DNA of 64,000 nucleotides from Parasphingorhabdus flavimaris (GCF_013371215.1 NZ_JABWMH010000002.1:186001-250000), one strand, 5' to 3'; counted from the first letter of the stretch, positions 20,250 through 30,258 are shown. Translations and numbers: made by a program. The notes: a model not told the origin generated them from the sequence alone.

Positions 20250-21032
20250 ATGCACAGATTATCAGGAAAATTTTGCCTTATCACCGGTGCTGCCCGCGGC
20301 ATCGGCAAGGCGATTGCCAGGGCCTTTGTCGACGAAGGCGCGACGGTTCTGCTTACCGACTGCGATGCCGAGATGCTGCAGGCCGCCGGGGAAGAACTGG
20401 GCTGCGACACATTGCCGCTGGACGTGGAGCAGGAGGCGGACTGGGAACGACTTGCCGCCTTGCACCCGAGGGCCGATGTTGTGGTCAATAATGCGGGCGT
20501 CACCGGCTTTGAAAAGGGCGTGGGGCCGCATGACCCGGAAAATGCCTCGCTCGAAGACTGGCGCGCTGTCCACCGGGTCAATCTGGACGGGACCTTTCTC
20601 GGCTGTCGCTATGCGATCAGGGCGATGAAGGACAAGGGAACGGGATCGATCATCAACATCTCGTCGCGCTCCGGGCTGGTCGGCATACCCGGCGCAGCGG
20701 CTTATGCCTCGTCCAAGGCCGCCATCCGCAACCACAGCAAGTCGGTTGCGCTTTATTGTGCGCAGCAGGGCTGGCAGATTCGCTGCAATTCGATCCATCC
20801 CGCCGCGATCATGACGCCGATGTGGGAAACGATGCTGGGCGAGGGCGAAGCGCGGGCAGAATCGGAAAAGGCTTTGGTCCGCGATACGCCGCTGCAGCGG
20901 TTCGGCAAGGACAGCGAAGTGGCGGCGATCGCGGTGCTGCTGGCATCGGACGAAGCGACCTATATCACCGGCTCGGAACTCAATATCGATGGCGGCATTC
21001 TTGCCGGGTCGGCAGCGGCCCCGGGAAGCTGA
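20250..21032 (+). CDS. Short-chain dehydrogenase/reductase
   Basis: A 260-residue classical SDR. NAD(P) binding is shown by [17 protein letters not shown] and VVNNAGVTG. The catalytic Ser-Tyr-Lys set is in [18 protein letters not shown] and ASSKAA. An Asp near the end of the second beta strand (LLTDCDAEM) suggests NAD preference. The C-terminus carries [17 protein letters not shown]. It is followed by the cyclopropane synthase gene after 67 bases. The substrate is not evident; 3-hydroxyacyl or alcohol substrates are both possible. Confidence 0.9.
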   Translation: MHRLSGKFCLITGAARGIGKAIARAFVDEGATVLLTDCDAEMLQAAGEELGCDTLPLDVEQEADWERLAALHPRADVVVNNAGVTGFEKGVGPHDPENASLEDWRAVHRVNLDGTFLGCRYAIRAMKDKGTGSIINISSRSGLVGIPGAAAYASSKAAIRNHSKSVALYCAQQGWQIRCNSIHPAAIMTPMWETMLGEGEARAESEKALVRDTPLQRFGKDSEVAAIAVLLASDEATYITGSELNIDGGILAGSAAAPGS

Positions 21033-21099
21033 CCGGTCACCGGGAACTAAGGGATAGTTCTACGTTGCCAAGCGGTTAACGCTGGTCCATATTTGCGCC

Positions 21100-22344
21100 A
21101 TGAACGTCGAAACTCCCAAACGCGGGCAGCATCTGCTGGATGCGCGCAAACGCTTTGCCACCGGCAGCGGTTTTTTCGCGCGCCTGTTCGCGCCGGGCTT
21201 TCACCATATTCTCGACCGGATCGATGCGGGCATGGATCATGGCACGTTCGAGGGCAAATTGCCCGACGGGACCACTAGAATATTGGGCGGCCGCGGCGAC
21301 GGGCCGATGGTGACGGTCGATCTGCACAGCTGGAATGCCCTGCTGCGGCTGATCAACGGCGGATCGGTCGGCTGGTATCGGGCATGGGAACTGGGCGAGT
21401 GGGAAAGTGACGATCTGGTGTCGGTGTTCGACCTGTTCACCCGCAACCGCGAGGGGCTGAAAAGCACCGGTCGGGCTTCCGGTTTTTTCAACTGGGTGGT
21501 CAAGCGTCATCACAAGAAACGTGGCAATGACAAACGGCGCGCACGGCAGAATATTCAATATCATTATGACCTCGGTAACGATTTCTACCGCCTTTGGCTT
21601 GACGAGAGCATGAGCTATTCCAGTGCGATTTTTTCTAATAAAAACAATAGCCTGGCTGATGCACAGCATGACAAGATCGCGTCCATTGCGGAGCGGTTGT
21701 TGGCCAGTCCAGGCGACAGCGTGCTGGAAATCGGCTGTGGCTGGGGCTCGCTTTCCGGCAGTCTGGCGCGCGATCATGGTCTTGACGTGACCGGCATTTC
21801 GCTGTCCGACGAGCAGACCGCCTGGGCGCGGGAACATCATCCCGAGGCCCAGTTCCTGATACAGGATTACCGCGACGTGGAGGGGCAATATGATGCCATC
21901 GCCAGCGTCGAGATGGTCGAGGCGGTCGGTCAGCAATATTGGCCCGATTTTCTCGATTGCATCGCGCGAAACCTGAAGCCCGGCGGCCGGGCGGCGGTGC
22001 AATATATCTCGATTGCCGATGATATTTTCGAACAATATGCCTCCAGCGCCGACTTTATCCAGACCTATATATTCCCCGGCGGCATGCTGCTTTCGGAAAG
22101 CCGCTTCCGGGCACTGGCCGAGGAGCGCGGGCTGCAATGGAGCGACCAGCAGAATTTCGGCCTCGACTATGCGGAGACGCTGAGAATCTGGCGCGAGCGT
22201 TTCGACGATGCGGTCGAACGCGGGGCACTGCCGACCGGTTTCGACGAGCGGTTCGTCCGGCTCTGGCGTTTCTATCTCGCTTATTGCGAAGGTGGTTTTC
22301 GCGGCGGCGGCATCGATGTCGCACAGGTTACATTGATAAAATAA
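21100..22344 (+). CDS. cfa: Cyclopropane-fatty-acyl-phospholipid synthase family enzyme
   Basis: A 414-residue SAM-dependent enzyme that would add a methylene bridge to unsaturated phospholipid acyl chains. The N-terminal lipid-binding part (HHILDRIDAGMDHG, LLRLINGGSVGWYRAWELGEW) is followed by the catalytic domain: NIQYHYDLGNDFYRLWLDE, SYSSAIFSN, VLEIGCGWGSLSGSLA, IASVEMVEAVGQQYWPDF, and YIFPGGMLLS. All the conserved blocks are present. It lies 20 bases upstream of a lipoprotein serine hydrolase, so the two may be co-transcribed. Confidence 0.92.
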   Translation: MNVETPKRGQHLLDARKRFATGSGFFARLFAPGFHHILDRIDAGMDHGTFEGKLPDGTTRILGGRGDGPMVTVDLHSWNALLRLINGGSVGWYRAWELGEWESDDLVSVFDLFTRNREGLKSTGRASGFFNWVVKRHHKKRGNDKRRARQNIQYHYDLGNDFYRLWLDESMSYSSAIFSNKNNSLADAQHDKIASIAERLLASPGDSVLEIGCGWGSLSGSLARDHGLDVTGISLSDEQTAWAREHHPEAQFLIQDYRDVEGQYDAIASVEMVEAVGQQYWPDFLDCIARNLKPGGRAAVQYISIADDIFEQYASSADFIQTYIFPGGMLLSESRFRALAEERGLQWSDQQNFGLDYAETLRIWRERFDDAVERGALPTGFDERFVRLWRFYLAYCEGGFRGGGIDVAQVTLIK

Positions 22345-22364
22345 ACATAATAGCGGGAGAACGG

Positions 22365-23570
22365 ATGATGAGGATTTTGGGGACATTGGCATTGCTGGGC
22401 GCAACCTGCCTGAGCCTGACGGCGTGCGAGCAGGTGCAGAAAGCGGCGGCCGACGTTGCCGGTCTGCCGACCGACAAGAATATCCTGTTCTGGACCGATG
22501 CACAGCGCGACAAGGCTTTCCGGATGATGGACACATTGGCCCCGTCCAACACGATTGAAGCTGGTGATAATCCACGGAAACTGGAGGCCGGAAATCCGCT
22601 GCCGGACAGTTTCGAAATTGCCGGCAAACCGCTGTCGATCAGCGAATATATGGAGCAGCAAAGGCTGGCCGGGATGGTCATTTTGCAGGATGGCAAGATC
22701 CGCAAGGAAGAATATCGCCGCGATTTCGAACAGGACGACCGCTGGACCTCTTTCTCGGTTGCCAAGTCGCTGGTCTCGACGCTGGTCGGTGCGGCGATCA
22801 AGGACGGGCATATCAAGTCGATCGACGATCCGCTGACCGCCTATATCCCGGAGCTCAAGGGCAGCGGCTATGACGGGGTCACGGTATTGCAGCTGCTGAC
22901 CATGACCTCGGGGGTGAAGTGGAACGAGGATTATGCCGATCCGAAATCCGATGTGGCGCTGTTCAACGAAACCAAGCCGGTCGACGGCATGGATCCGATC
23001 ATCGTCTACATGAAGACGCTGGAGAACGAAGCGACGCCGGGCACGCGCTGGCAGTATAATACCGGCGAGACCAATCTGATCGGGGTGCTGGTGGCAAAGG
23101 CAACCGGCAAGACATTATCTGAATATCTGTCCGAAAAGGTCTGGAAGCCTTATGGCATGGGGCAGGATGCGGAATGGCTGCTCAACGAAGGCGGCAAGGA
23201 AATCGGCGGTTGCTGCATTTCCGCGACGGTTCGCGACTATGCGCTGTTCGGACAGTTTGCGATGGACGGCGGCAAGATCGGCGGGACTTCGGTCGTGCCC
23301 GACGGCTGGTTTGCCAAGGCCGGCAAGAAACAGGCGGACATTGGCGCACCGGGACGCGGCTATGGCTATCAGTGGTGGACCTTTGATGACGGCAGCTTTG
23401 CCGGTCAGGGCATTTTCGGCCAGGGGATCTTTATCGATCCGGCGCACAAGCTGGTAATTGCCACCAACGGCAACTGGCCGAGCGCGTCACCCGACGAGCA
23501 GAAGAACCAGCGGAACGCCTTTTACGAAGCGGTGCAGAAATATGTGGCGGCAGAGCCGCCGGTCAGCTGA
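22365..23570 (+). CDS. Lipoprotein serine hydrolase (class C beta-lactamase family)
   Basis: A 401-residue exported lipoprotein. The signal peptide ends in a lipobox (CLSLTAC). The penicillin-binding fold has SxxK as FSVAKSLVSTLVG, the YxN-like YNTGETNLIG, and GYQWWTF and GQGIFGQGIFIDP near the third motif. It could act on peptidoglycan, esters or amides; resistance function is not implied. The tandem ATG start is preceded by GCGGGAGA. The 3' end overlaps the convergent SDR gene by 8 bases. Confidence 0.9.
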   Translation: MMRILGTLALLGATCLSLTACEQVQKAAADVAGLPTDKNILFWTDAQRDKAFRMMDTLAPSNTIEAGDNPRKLEAGNPLPDSFEIAGKPLSISEYMEQQRLAGMVILQDGKIRKEEYRRDFEQDDRWTSFSVAKSLVSTLVGAAIKDGHIKSIDDPLTAYIPELKGSGYDGVTVLQLLTMTSGVKWNEDYADPKSDVALFNETKPVDGMDPIIVYMKTLENEATPGTRWQYNTGETNLIGVLVAKATGKTLSEYLSEKVWKPYGMGQDAEWLLNEGGKEIGGCCISATVRDYALFGQFAMDGGKIGGTSVVPDGWFAKAGKKQADIGAPGRGYGYQWWTFDDGSFAGQGIFGQGIFIDPAHKLVIATNGNWPSASPDEQKNQRNAFYEAVQKYVAAEPPVS

Positions 23571-24264
23571 CCTGGAAATGCTCGCCGGTTTCGAAATCGC
23601 TGGCGAGTATTTCCACCAGCCGGTCGGCGACCGCCGAGGGTGGCTTGAGACTGGCCGGATCTTCGCCCGGATAGGCGCTGGCGCGCATTTCGGTGCGGGT
23701 CTTGCCGGGATCGACAATCGCCGTGCGAATCTTGCCCAGATTGCGCATTTCTTCACCATAACTGAGCACAAGTGTCTCAAGAGCGGCTTTTGATGCACCA
23801 TATGCGCCCCAAAATGCACGCGGCTTGCGACCGACGCTGCTGGTGATTGCCAGCAGGCGGGCGTTTTCGCTTTTGCGGAGCATCGGATCAAATCCGGCAA
23901 TCAGGGCCTGCTGTGCGATCAGATTGAGCGTCAGGACCTTGTTGAATTCCTTGCCATCAATGGCGGGAACCGGTCCCAGCGATCCGAGCATGGCGGCGTT
24001 GAGCACGAGGATATCGAGCCCGTCCCATCGACCGGAGATTGCGGTGGCGAGACGCCCGATGCTGTCGCCGTCGGTCAGGTCGAGCGGCGCGATGGTCGCG
24101 TTGCCGCCGGCCTGATGGATCTGCTCTTCGATCTTTTCGAGATCGTCGGCGCTGCGCGCGGTGATGACGACATGGGCGCCTTCTTTCGCCAGGGCGAGGG
24201 CGGTCGCCGCACCGATACCGCGGCTTGCACCCGTAACGAGCGCCAGTTGACCTTCAAACTTCAT
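23563..24264 (-). CDS. Short-chain dehydrogenase/reductase
   Basis: A 233-residue SDR unlike the one at 20250. It shows LVTGASRGIGAATALALA, LVLNAAMLGSL (NAA in place of the usual NNAG) and the active site ITSSVGRKPRAFWGAYGASKAA. Arg in TARSADDL after the second strand suggests NADP. It sits 2 bases downstream of purF on the same strand, so it is probably co-transcribed with purF although a functional link is not apparent. Confidence 0.88.
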   Translation of the reverse strand: MKFEGQLALVTGASRGIGAATALALAKEGAHVVITARSADDLEKIEEQIHQAGGNATIAPLDLTDGDSIGRLATAISGRWDGLDILVLNAAMLGSLGPVPAIDGKEFNKVLTLNLIAQQALIAGFDPMLRKSENARLLAITSSVGRKPRAFWGAYGASKAALETLVLSYGEEMRNLGKIRTAIVDPGKTRTEMRASAYPGEDPASLKPPSAVADRLVEILASDFETGEHFQVS

Positions 24265-24266
24265 AG

Positions 24267-25790
24267 TCAGTTCGCGGATTGCTTGAGGCGGGGCAGGTCG
24301 CCGGATGGTTCATGGTCCCGCGCCGTGCCGGATGAATCCGATCGCTCGTTGAGCATCGTCAGCTGGTCCGTTTCCTCCTCGCCATCGCGGTCGGTGAGAA
24401 CGGTCGGATAGGCGCCGGTGAAACAGGCGTCGCAATATTGCGGCTGGAGATCGTGGCGGGTGTCTTCACCCGCAGCGCGGTAGAGACCGTCGATCGAGAC
24501 AAATGCCAGGCTGTCGGCCTGGATGAATTCGCGCATTTCCTCGATCGATTTGCGGGCGGCGAGCAGCTTTTCCCGCTTCGGCGTGTTCACACCATAGAAG
24601 CAGCTGTGCATCGTCGGCGGGCTGGCGATCCGCATATGGACTTCGGCAGCACCGGCTTCGCGCATCATCTGGACGATCTTGAGGCTGGTGGTGCCGCGCA
24701 CAATCGAGTCGTCGACCAGCACGATTTTCTTGCCGTTGACCAATGGCCGGTTGGCATTGTGCTTCAGTTTGACTCCGAGATGGCGAACGCCGTCGCCCGG
24801 CTGGATGAAGGTCCGACCGACATAATGCGACCGGATGATGCCCAGTTCGAACGGGATGCCCGATTGTTCGGAAAAGCCGAGCGCGGCAGGCGTGCCGCTG
24901 TCCGGCACCGGGATGACATAATCCGCATCGACCGGGCTTTCGATCGCCAGCTGCGCGCCGATCCCCTTGCGCACGCTGTAAACCGAGCTGCCATCGACAA
25001 TCGAATCGGGGCGCGAGAAATAGACATGTTCGAAAATGCAGGGCCGGGCCTGATTGTTCGGGAAGGGACGATGGGAGCGCAGTTCACCGTTGGTAACCAC
25101 GATCAGTTCGCCGGGTTCGACGCTGCGGACATATTCGGCGCCGACCAGATCGAGCGCAACGGTTTCGGAAGCGAAGACATAGGCTTCGCCAATCCGGCCC
25201 ATCACCAGCGGACGGATGCCGAGCGGATCGCGGCAGGCAATCATGCCTTCGGCGGTCATGCAGATCAGAGAATAAGCGCCTTCGACCTGCTTCAGGGCAT
25301 CGATGAACTTGTCGAGCAGGGTGCGATATTTGGATGTGGCGACGAGATGGATAATGACCTCGGTGTCACTGGTCGACTGGAAAATCGAGCCATGGCGGAC
25401 CAGTTCGTCCCGCAGTGCCAGGGCATTGGAAATATTGCCATTATGGGCGATGGCGAAGCCGCCGGACGCGAGGTCGGCTTCGAGCGGCTGGACGTTGCGC
25501 AACGTGCCCGCGCCGGTGGTCGAATAGCGGACATGGCCGCAGGCGGAATCGCCGCGCAGCCGGTTGATTATTTCTTCGCTGTCGAAATTACCGGCGACCG
25601 GGCCGAGCGCGCGGTGGCTGTAAAATTCCTTGCCGTTGCGGCAGGTGATGCCGGCGGCTTCCTGACCACGGTGCTGGAGGGCGTGGAGGCCGAGCGCAAC
25701 CATGGCGGCGGCGTCGTCAATGCCGGCGATCCCGAACACGCCACACTCTTCCCGTAGCTTGTCGTCATCAAACGGGTGGGTTGTCAGCAT
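24267..25790 (-). CDS. purF: Amidophosphoribosyltransferase
   Basis: A 507-residue enzyme that makes phosphoribosylamine from PRPP and glutamine, the first committed step of purine synthesis. The N-terminus MLTTHPFDDDKLREECGVFG carries the short propeptide and the Cys nucleophile of the class II glutaminase. FAIAHNGNISNALALRDEL and the PRPP loop VLVDDSIVRGTTSLKIV are present, followed by ASPPTMHSCFYG. It is convergent with nothing; a 177-base spacer separates it from the divergent hisI. Confidence 0.97.
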   Translation of the reverse strand: MLTTHPFDDDKLREECGVFGIAGIDDAAAMVALGLHALQHRGQEAAGITCRNGKEFYSHRALGPVAGNFDSEEIINRLRGDSACGHVRYSTTGAGTLRNVQPLEADLASGGFAIAHNGNISNALALRDELVRHGSIFQSTSDTEVIIHLVATSKYRTLLDKFIDALKQVEGAYSLICMTAEGMIACRDPLGIRPLVMGRIGEAYVFASETVALDLVGAEYVRSVEPGELIVVTNGELRSHRPFPNNQARPCIFEHVYFSRPDSIVDGSSVYSVRKGIGAQLAIESPVDADYVIPVPDSGTPAALGFSEQSGIPFELGIIRSHYVGRTFIQPGDGVRHLGVKLKHNANRPLVNGKKIVLVDDSIVRGTTSLKIVQMMREAGAAEVHMRIASPPTMHSCFYGVNTPKREKLLAARKSIEEMREFIQADSLAFVSIDGLYRAAGEDTRHDLQPQYCDACFTGAYPTVLTDRDGEEETDQLTMLNERSDSSGTARDHEPSGDLPRLKQSAN

Positions 25791-25967
25791 ATCTCACCTG
25801 GCTTCTAAGTGGTCGGGCGGGGAATGCCTGCCATATAGGTTTGAAACAGGGCTTTGTCTGCCCCCAATGTCATAAAATCATCATATCGGGCGATTGAGCA
25901 AGCCGCTACGGCATCAATAGCGCCATTAGCCGTTGCGCATAGGCCGATCGGGTCTTAATTCACCGCT

Positions 25968-26339
25968 ATGACAGACAGAAAAAATGATCCCGAAACCGGC
26001 ACTATGCTCCAGCCGAAATATGATTCGAACGGTCTGGTCACCGCGGTGGTCACCGATGATTCGTCCGGCGAGCTGCTGATGCTGGCGCACATGAATGCCG
26101 AGGCGCTGCAATTGACGCAGGATAGCGGGGTCGCCCATTTCTACTCCCGCAGCCGCCAGTGTCTGTGGAAGAAGGGCGAAACATCGGGCAATATATTGTC
26201 GGTCACCGAGATGCGGATCGATTGCGATCAGGATGCGCTGTGGATCAAGGCTGTACCGGCCGGCCCCGCCTGCCATACCGGCCAGACCAGTTGCTTCTAT
26301 CGCAAGATTGTTGCCGGAAAGCTGGAACCGGTCGCGTGA
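25968..26339 (+). CDS. hisI: Phosphoribosyl-AMP cyclohydrolase
   Basis: A 123-residue zinc enzyme that opens the adenine ring of phosphoribosyl-AMP in histidine synthesis. Motifs are LMLAHMNAEALQLT, AHFYSRSRQCLWKKGETSGN and the metal-binding DCDQDALW and PAGPACHTGQTSCFYR. It is the single-domain form without HisE. It is isolated from other his genes. Its stop overlaps the GTG start of the following lipoprotein gene (GTGA). Confidence 0.95.
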   Translation: MTDRKNDPETGTMLQPKYDSNGLVTAVVTDDSSGELLMLAHMNAEALQLTQDSGVAHFYSRSRQCLWKKGETSGNILSVTEMRIDCDQDALWIKAVPAGPACHTGQTSCFYRKIVAGKLEPVA

Positions 26340-26860
26340 GACTTGCCGTTGCGCTGCTGTTGACAATGTCTCTGGCAGGTTGTGGCGCCGGTGAGTCCGG
26401 GCCAGACGAGCAGGCTGCGGAAGTTTCCTCGCTGGAACAGGCGGCGATCGATGCCGGCGTCATACCCGATGTCCGCAAAGTCACCTTGTCTGGCGCTTTC
26501 GAGCGGCAAAGCGATCTCGGCACCGACAGTTTCTGCGCGGTCGGCAATGACGAGAATGGCTATCAGGTCGGGATGATCGCCGTTTTCGGGCCGGACAGCA
26601 AATGCGAGGGCATGGGCGAAGCGGAGCGCGATGGCGAAAATGTCCGGATCACCCTCAACAGCGAAGAAAAATGCAGCTTTACGGCGCGTTTCGATGGTGT
26701 CGAGCTGAAAATGCCGGGCGCGCTGCCCGATAGCTGTGCGAGCTATTGCAGCCCGCGGGCGGGTTTCAACGGAGTCAGCTTCTACATGATCGGGGAGGGT
26801 GACGCGGTCGCCCGTTCTACCAGCGGTCGTGATTTCGACAATCTGTGCCCGGCTCCCTAG
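26336..26860 (+). CDS. Small cysteine-rich lipoprotein
   Basis: A 174-residue predicted lipoprotein starting with GTG; the signal VRLAVALLLTMSLAGC has a clear lipobox. The mature part has about six further Cys (for example DSFCAVGN, DSKCEGMG, EEKCSF, DSCASYC), suggesting a disulfide-stabilised periplasmic domain. The open frame begins at 26159 inside hisI, but the signal peptide and GTGA overlap with hisI mark the true start. No family is recognised. Confidence 0.8.
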   Translation: MRLAVALLLTMSLAGCGAGESGPDEQAAEVSSLEQAAIDAGVIPDVRKVTLSGAFERQSDLGTDSFCAVGNDENGYQVGMIAVFGPDSKCEGMGEAERDGENVRITLNSEEKCSFTARFDGVELKMPGALPDSCASYCSPRAGFNGVSFYMIGEGDAVARSTSGRDFDNLCPAP

Positions 26861-26862
26861 GC

Positions 26863-26898
26863 TTGACGTTTACGTTAGCGTAAGCTATGAAGCGGGCA
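26863..26898 (+). promoter_or_regulatory. MerR-type promoter and operator, probable leaderless transcript
   Basis: A -35-like TTGACG (26863-26868) and a -10-like TATGAA (26886-26891) are separated by 17 bases. The spacer contains the palindrome TTACG-TTAG-CGTAA (26870-26883). An operator inside the spacer is the standard MerR arrangement, and the sequence resembles sites of LiuR-like regulators. The ATG of the regulator starts 7 bases after the -10 element, where transcription would begin, so the mRNA is likely leaderless. All this is read from sequence; no start-site data. Confidence 0.6.
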
Positions 26899-27335
26899 TG
26901 TCGCAATCGCCAAGCCATGCTGAAATTGACACGCCCGACCTGCAAAACCGGGAGGCCTTTACCATTTCCGACCTGTCGGAAGAATTTGGTGTAACCGCGC
27001 GGGCTTTGCGTTTCTATGAGGATGAGGGGCTGATCGCTCCGAACCGCAAGGGACTGTCGCGCGTATATACCAAACGTGACCGGGCGCGCCTTGCCTGGAT
27101 CATGCGCGCCAAGAATGTCGGTTTCAGCCTGATCGAAATTCGCGAGATGATCGACCTTTATGACGTTGGTGACGGTCGCAAGACGCAGATGCAGGTCACC
27201 GTCGAAAAATGTCAGGAAAAGGTCGATACGCTGAAAAAGCAGCGCGCCGACATCGACAGTTCGATCAAGGAACTGACCGGCTTTATAAAGACTGTGCAGG
27301 ACGCCATGGCGGACGCAAAAGCCCAGCATCAATAG
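26898..27335 (+). CDS. MerR-family regulator (LiuR-like)
   Basis: A 145-residue regulator. The winged helix-turn-helix begins FTISDLSEEFGVTARALRFYEDEGLIAPNR (residues about 20-50), followed by VYTKRDRARLAWIMRAKNVGFSLIEI and a C-terminal coiled-coil (VEKCQEKVDTLKKQRADIDSSI). It lacks an evident metal-binding Cys set. The next gene encodes an acyl-CoA dehydrogenase, and in proteobacteria relatives (LiuR type) control branched-chain amino-acid or fatty-acid catabolism. The palindrome in its own promoter suggests autoregulation. Confidence 0.9.
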   Translation: MSQSPSHAEIDTPDLQNREAFTISDLSEEFGVTARALRFYEDEGLIAPNRKGLSRVYTKRDRARLAWIMRAKNVGFSLIEIREMIDLYDVGDGRKTQMQVTVEKCQEKVDTLKKQRADIDSSIKELTGFIKTVQDAMADAKAQHQ

Positions 27336-27388
27336 AGGATTGACGCCGGTACCATCCGGTTGCCCCATTTGAGTAGAAAGTATTATTT

Positions 27389-29191
27389 ATGCCTAGCTAT
27401 ACCGCGCCTGTTGGCGAAGTCCGTTTCATCCTCAACGAAGTTCTCAATCTGGAGAGCTATGCGAACCTGCCCGGGTTCGAAAATGCGACGCCGGAAATGG
27501 TCGACGCGATCCTGACCGAGGCCGGCAGATTTTCCAGCGAGGTCCTGCATCCGCTCAACCAGTCCGGCGACGAAGAAGGCTGCACCCGTCATGAAGACGG
27601 ATCGGTCACGACGCCAAAGGGTTTCAAGGAAGCCTATCAGCAGCTTACCGACGGTGGCTGGACGACCCTGTCATCGCCGGAAGAATTCGGCGGCCAGGGC
27701 CTGCCCCGGGTGATCGGCAATGCGGTGATGGAGTTCATGGTCTCGGCCAACCAGGCGCTGGAAATGTACACCGGCCTGACCCAGGGCGCGATTGCATCCA
27801 TTCTCACCGAGGGCAGTGAAGAGCAGAAGCAGACTTACGCGACCCAGATGATCTCCGGCAAATGGACCGGAACGATGAATCTGACCGAAGCGCATTGCGG
27901 TACCGATCTCGGCCTGATCCGCACCAAGGCGGAACCGATGCCCGGCGGCAGCTACGCGATCACCGGCCAGAAGATTTTTATCTCTGCCGGCGAGCATGAC
28001 ATGGCGGAAAATATCATTCACCTCGTGCTGGCCAAGACCCCGGGCGCGCCCGACAGCTCCAAGGGCATTTCGCTCTTCATCGTGCCGAAATTCCTCGTCA
28101 ACGATGACGGCTCGCTGGGCGAACGCAATGGTGTCAGCTGTGGTTCGATCGAGGAAAAAATGGGCATCCACGGCAATGCAACCTGCGTGATGAACTATGA
28201 CGGTGCCACCGGCTATATGGTCGGCGAAGAGAATAAGGGTCTGCGGGCGATGTTCATCATGATGAACGCGGCGCGTCTGGGCGTTGGCCTGCAGGGGCTG
28301 GCGCAGGGCGAAATCGCCTATCAGAATGCGGTGATCTATGCCGGTGACCGTCGCCAGGGCAGGGCGCTGACCGGTGCCCAGGATCCGGAAGAGAAAGCGG
28401 ATACGCTGTTCGTCCACCCGGACGTGCGCCGGATGCTGATGGACGGCAAGGCGTTTACCGAATCCATGCGCGCGCTGGTTCTGTGGGGCGCTTTGCAGGT
28501 CGATCTGGCGGACAAGGCCGAAAGCGAAGACGAGCGGCAAATGGCCGACGATCTGGTCAGCCTGCTGACGCCGGTGATCAAGGGCTATGGTACGGCCAAG
28601 GGCTATGACATCTGCACGGAATCGCAGCAGGTCTATGGCGGACACGGCTATATCAAGGAATGGGGCATGGAACAGTTCGTGCGCGATGCGCGGATTGCCA
28701 TGATCTATGAAGGCACCAACGGCATCCAGGCGATGGATCTGGTCGGTCGCAAGCTCGGCCAGAATGGTGGCCGCGCCGTCCAGGCCTTCTTCAAGGTGGT
28801 TGCCGACGAGATTGCGGAAGCCAAGGGTCACGAAAAACTCTCCGGATTTGCCGAAGCCCTCGAAAAGGCCAACGGCGAGCTGCAGAAAGCGACGATGTGG
28901 TTCATGCAGCACGGCATGGCCAATCCGAACAACGCCGGCGCCGGCGCTTATCATTACATGCACATCATGGGCATCGTATCGCTCGGACTGATGTGGCTGC
29001 GGATGAGCAAGGCGGCGCAGGCCACACTTGACGCGGGTACGGACAATCCGAAATATTACGAAGCCAAGCTGGTGACCGCGCAATATTTTGCCGAGCGCTT
29101 CCTGCCCGACACCGGATCGCTGCGTCGCAAGATCGAAGGCGGTGCCGACGCGATCATGGCACTCGACCCTGAAATGTTCGGGGTCGCCTGA
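27389..29191 (+). CDS. Acyl-CoA dehydrogenase with C-terminal extension (DmdC-like family)
   Basis: A 600-residue FAD enzyme. The N-terminal block [19 protein letters not shown], the FAD/substrate region [21 protein letters not shown], and the catalytic region [19 protein letters not shown] with its Glu are visible. The 600-residue length and the C-terminal domain match the subfamily annotated as acyl-CoA or 3-methylmercaptopropionyl-CoA dehydrogenase. The exact acyl-CoA is unknown. It follows the MerR gene by 53 bases and is likely under its control. Confidence 0.92.
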   Translation: MPSYTAPVGEVRFILNEVLNLESYANLPGFENATPEMVDAILTEAGRFSSEVLHPLNQSGDEEGCTRHEDGSVTTPKGFKEAYQQLTDGGWTTLSSPEEFGGQGLPRVIGNAVMEFMVSANQALEMYTGLTQGAIASILTEGSEEQKQTYATQMISGKWTGTMNLTEAHCGTDLGLIRTKAEPMPGGSYAITGQKIFISAGEHDMAENIIHLVLAKTPGAPDSSKGISLFIVPKFLVNDDGSLGERNGVSCGSIEEKMGIHGNATCVMNYDGATGYMVGEENKGLRAMFIMMNAARLGVGLQGLAQGEIAYQNAVIYAGDRRQGRALTGAQDPEEKADTLFVHPDVRRMLMDGKAFTESMRALVLWGALQVDLADKAESEDERQMADDLVSLLTPVIKGYGTAKGYDICTESQQVYGGHGYIKEWGMEQFVRDARIAMIYEGTNGIQAMDLVGRKLGQNGGRAVQAFFKVVADEIAEAKGHEKLSGFAEALEKANGELQKATMWFMQHGMANPNNAGAGAYHYMHIMGIVSLGLMWLRMSKAAQATLDAGTDNPKYYEAKLVTAQYFAERFLPDTGSLRRKIEGGADAIMALDPEMFGVA

Positions 29192-29200
29192 TCCGATCGG

Positions 29201-29986
29201 TCAAGCGGCTTCATTCTGTTCTGCTTGTCGATAGGCTTCTTCCCAATGACCCAGGTTTCGCCGGGCATCCTGCACAAAGGGTGACCGGCGAATGCCCCAT
29301 ATTGCCAGATCATTGGCAAGCCTGCCGAGAAACCGCATCGGGCGTTTGACCTGGATCAGCAGGATGACCCGGCGCTGATCCGTCCGGTTGTGGACTTCGT
29401 GATATTGGCTGTCATCAAAGACCAGCCACTTGCCCGTTTCCCAGAAACAGTCGGTATCTTCGATCTGTATCACGCAATCCTCAGGCCTGTCGGGAATGAT
29501 CAGACCCAGATGACAGGTCACCAGACCGTGGGTCACCCCGCGATGGCGTGGGATGACGGCTCCGGGCTCGAGGATCGAAAAAAAGGCCGAATTGAGATCG
29601 GGAATTTGGCGGACCAGTTCCGCCGTCGCCGGAGCGCGGGCGCAATTTTCCGGCACTTCATAGCCATAGCCGACCAGAAAGAACGAGCGCCAGTTGCCAT
29701 CACCGGCAATTCGCGCGTGATCGGGAGAAATATCGTTGAGCGGCGGCACGGCATCGCGATGCCGCAGGATCGCGGCTGCTTCCTGGGCGATGGTTTGCCA
29801 GTTCTCGGCCAGATGATCGGTCCACGGAAACGCGCTGGCCTCGATGATCGATCCGTTGGGAATTTTTGACTGGGCCGCGGATATTCTGTTCATCGACCCG
29901 CGCAGGCGCTTGCCGAGCCTTATGATCAACGGTCTACCGCTTCCCGCCGCCGCCGTGGATATCTGCGGAACCTTCTTCGTGGACAT
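29201..29986 (-). CDS. Aspartyl/asparaginyl beta-hydroxylase family protein
   Basis: A 261-residue Fe(II)/2-oxoglutarate-dependent oxygenase-like protein. The AspH/LpxO-type core includes PGAVIPRHRGVTHGLVTCHL with the first metal His, KWLVFDDSQYHEVHNRT with the second, and DQRRVILLIQVKRP with the 2-oxoglutarate-binding Arg. Possible substrates are a lipid A acyl chain or a protein; which is not visible. A second, more divergent member lies at 36329. The protein has a basic N-terminus (GKRLRGSMNR) without a clear signal peptide. Confidence 0.9.
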   Translation of the reverse strand: MSTKKVPQISTAAAGSGRPLIIRLGKRLRGSMNRISAAQSKIPNGSIIEASAFPWTDHLAENWQTIAQEAAAILRHRDAVPPLNDISPDHARIAGDGNWRSFFLVGYGYEVPENCARAPATAELVRQIPDLNSAFFSILEPGAVIPRHRGVTHGLVTCHLGLIIPDRPEDCVIQIEDTDCFWETGKWLVFDDSQYHEVHNRTDQRRVILLIQVKRPMRFLGRLANDLAIWGIRRSPFVQDARRNLGHWEEAYRQAEQNEAA

Positions 29987-30239
29987 GGCTCACAACCTTT
30001 TCGTTGATTTGGCCCAGACCCGTTCTTCTGAATTATATCCGGAATTGTGACCATTTTTCGACAAACTGGTGCCGACAATCTGTCAAAGCCGCTCTTCCGC
30101 AGCCGGTCCCGACAGATTGTGCAAATTTGCCGATGAATTGCAGAAAACAGCCGTTTAGCGCCGCTGTGAACCATATGGTCGAAGGGTGATGGACCCGGCA
30201 TCGGAAATCGGCCAGCAAGGGGGTGACAGGGGAATGATA

Positions 30240-30258
30240 TGCATAAGGAGTATATGCA
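30240..30258 (+). promoter_or_regulatory. Hairpin presenting the ribosome site of the following gene
   Basis: TGCATA (30240-30245) and TATGCA (30253-30258) can pair into a 6-bp stem whose 7-base loop is AGGAGTA; the ATG follows directly at 30259. The Shine-Dalgarno lies in the loop, so folding could modulate ribosome access. The stem is AU-rich and short, so the effect is uncertain. Confidence 0.35.

Noticed and set aside
22365-23570. Antibiotic-resistance beta-lactamase
   Set aside because: The fold is class C-like but the protein is a general serine-hydrolase lipoprotein; nothing indicates beta-lactam hydrolysis.
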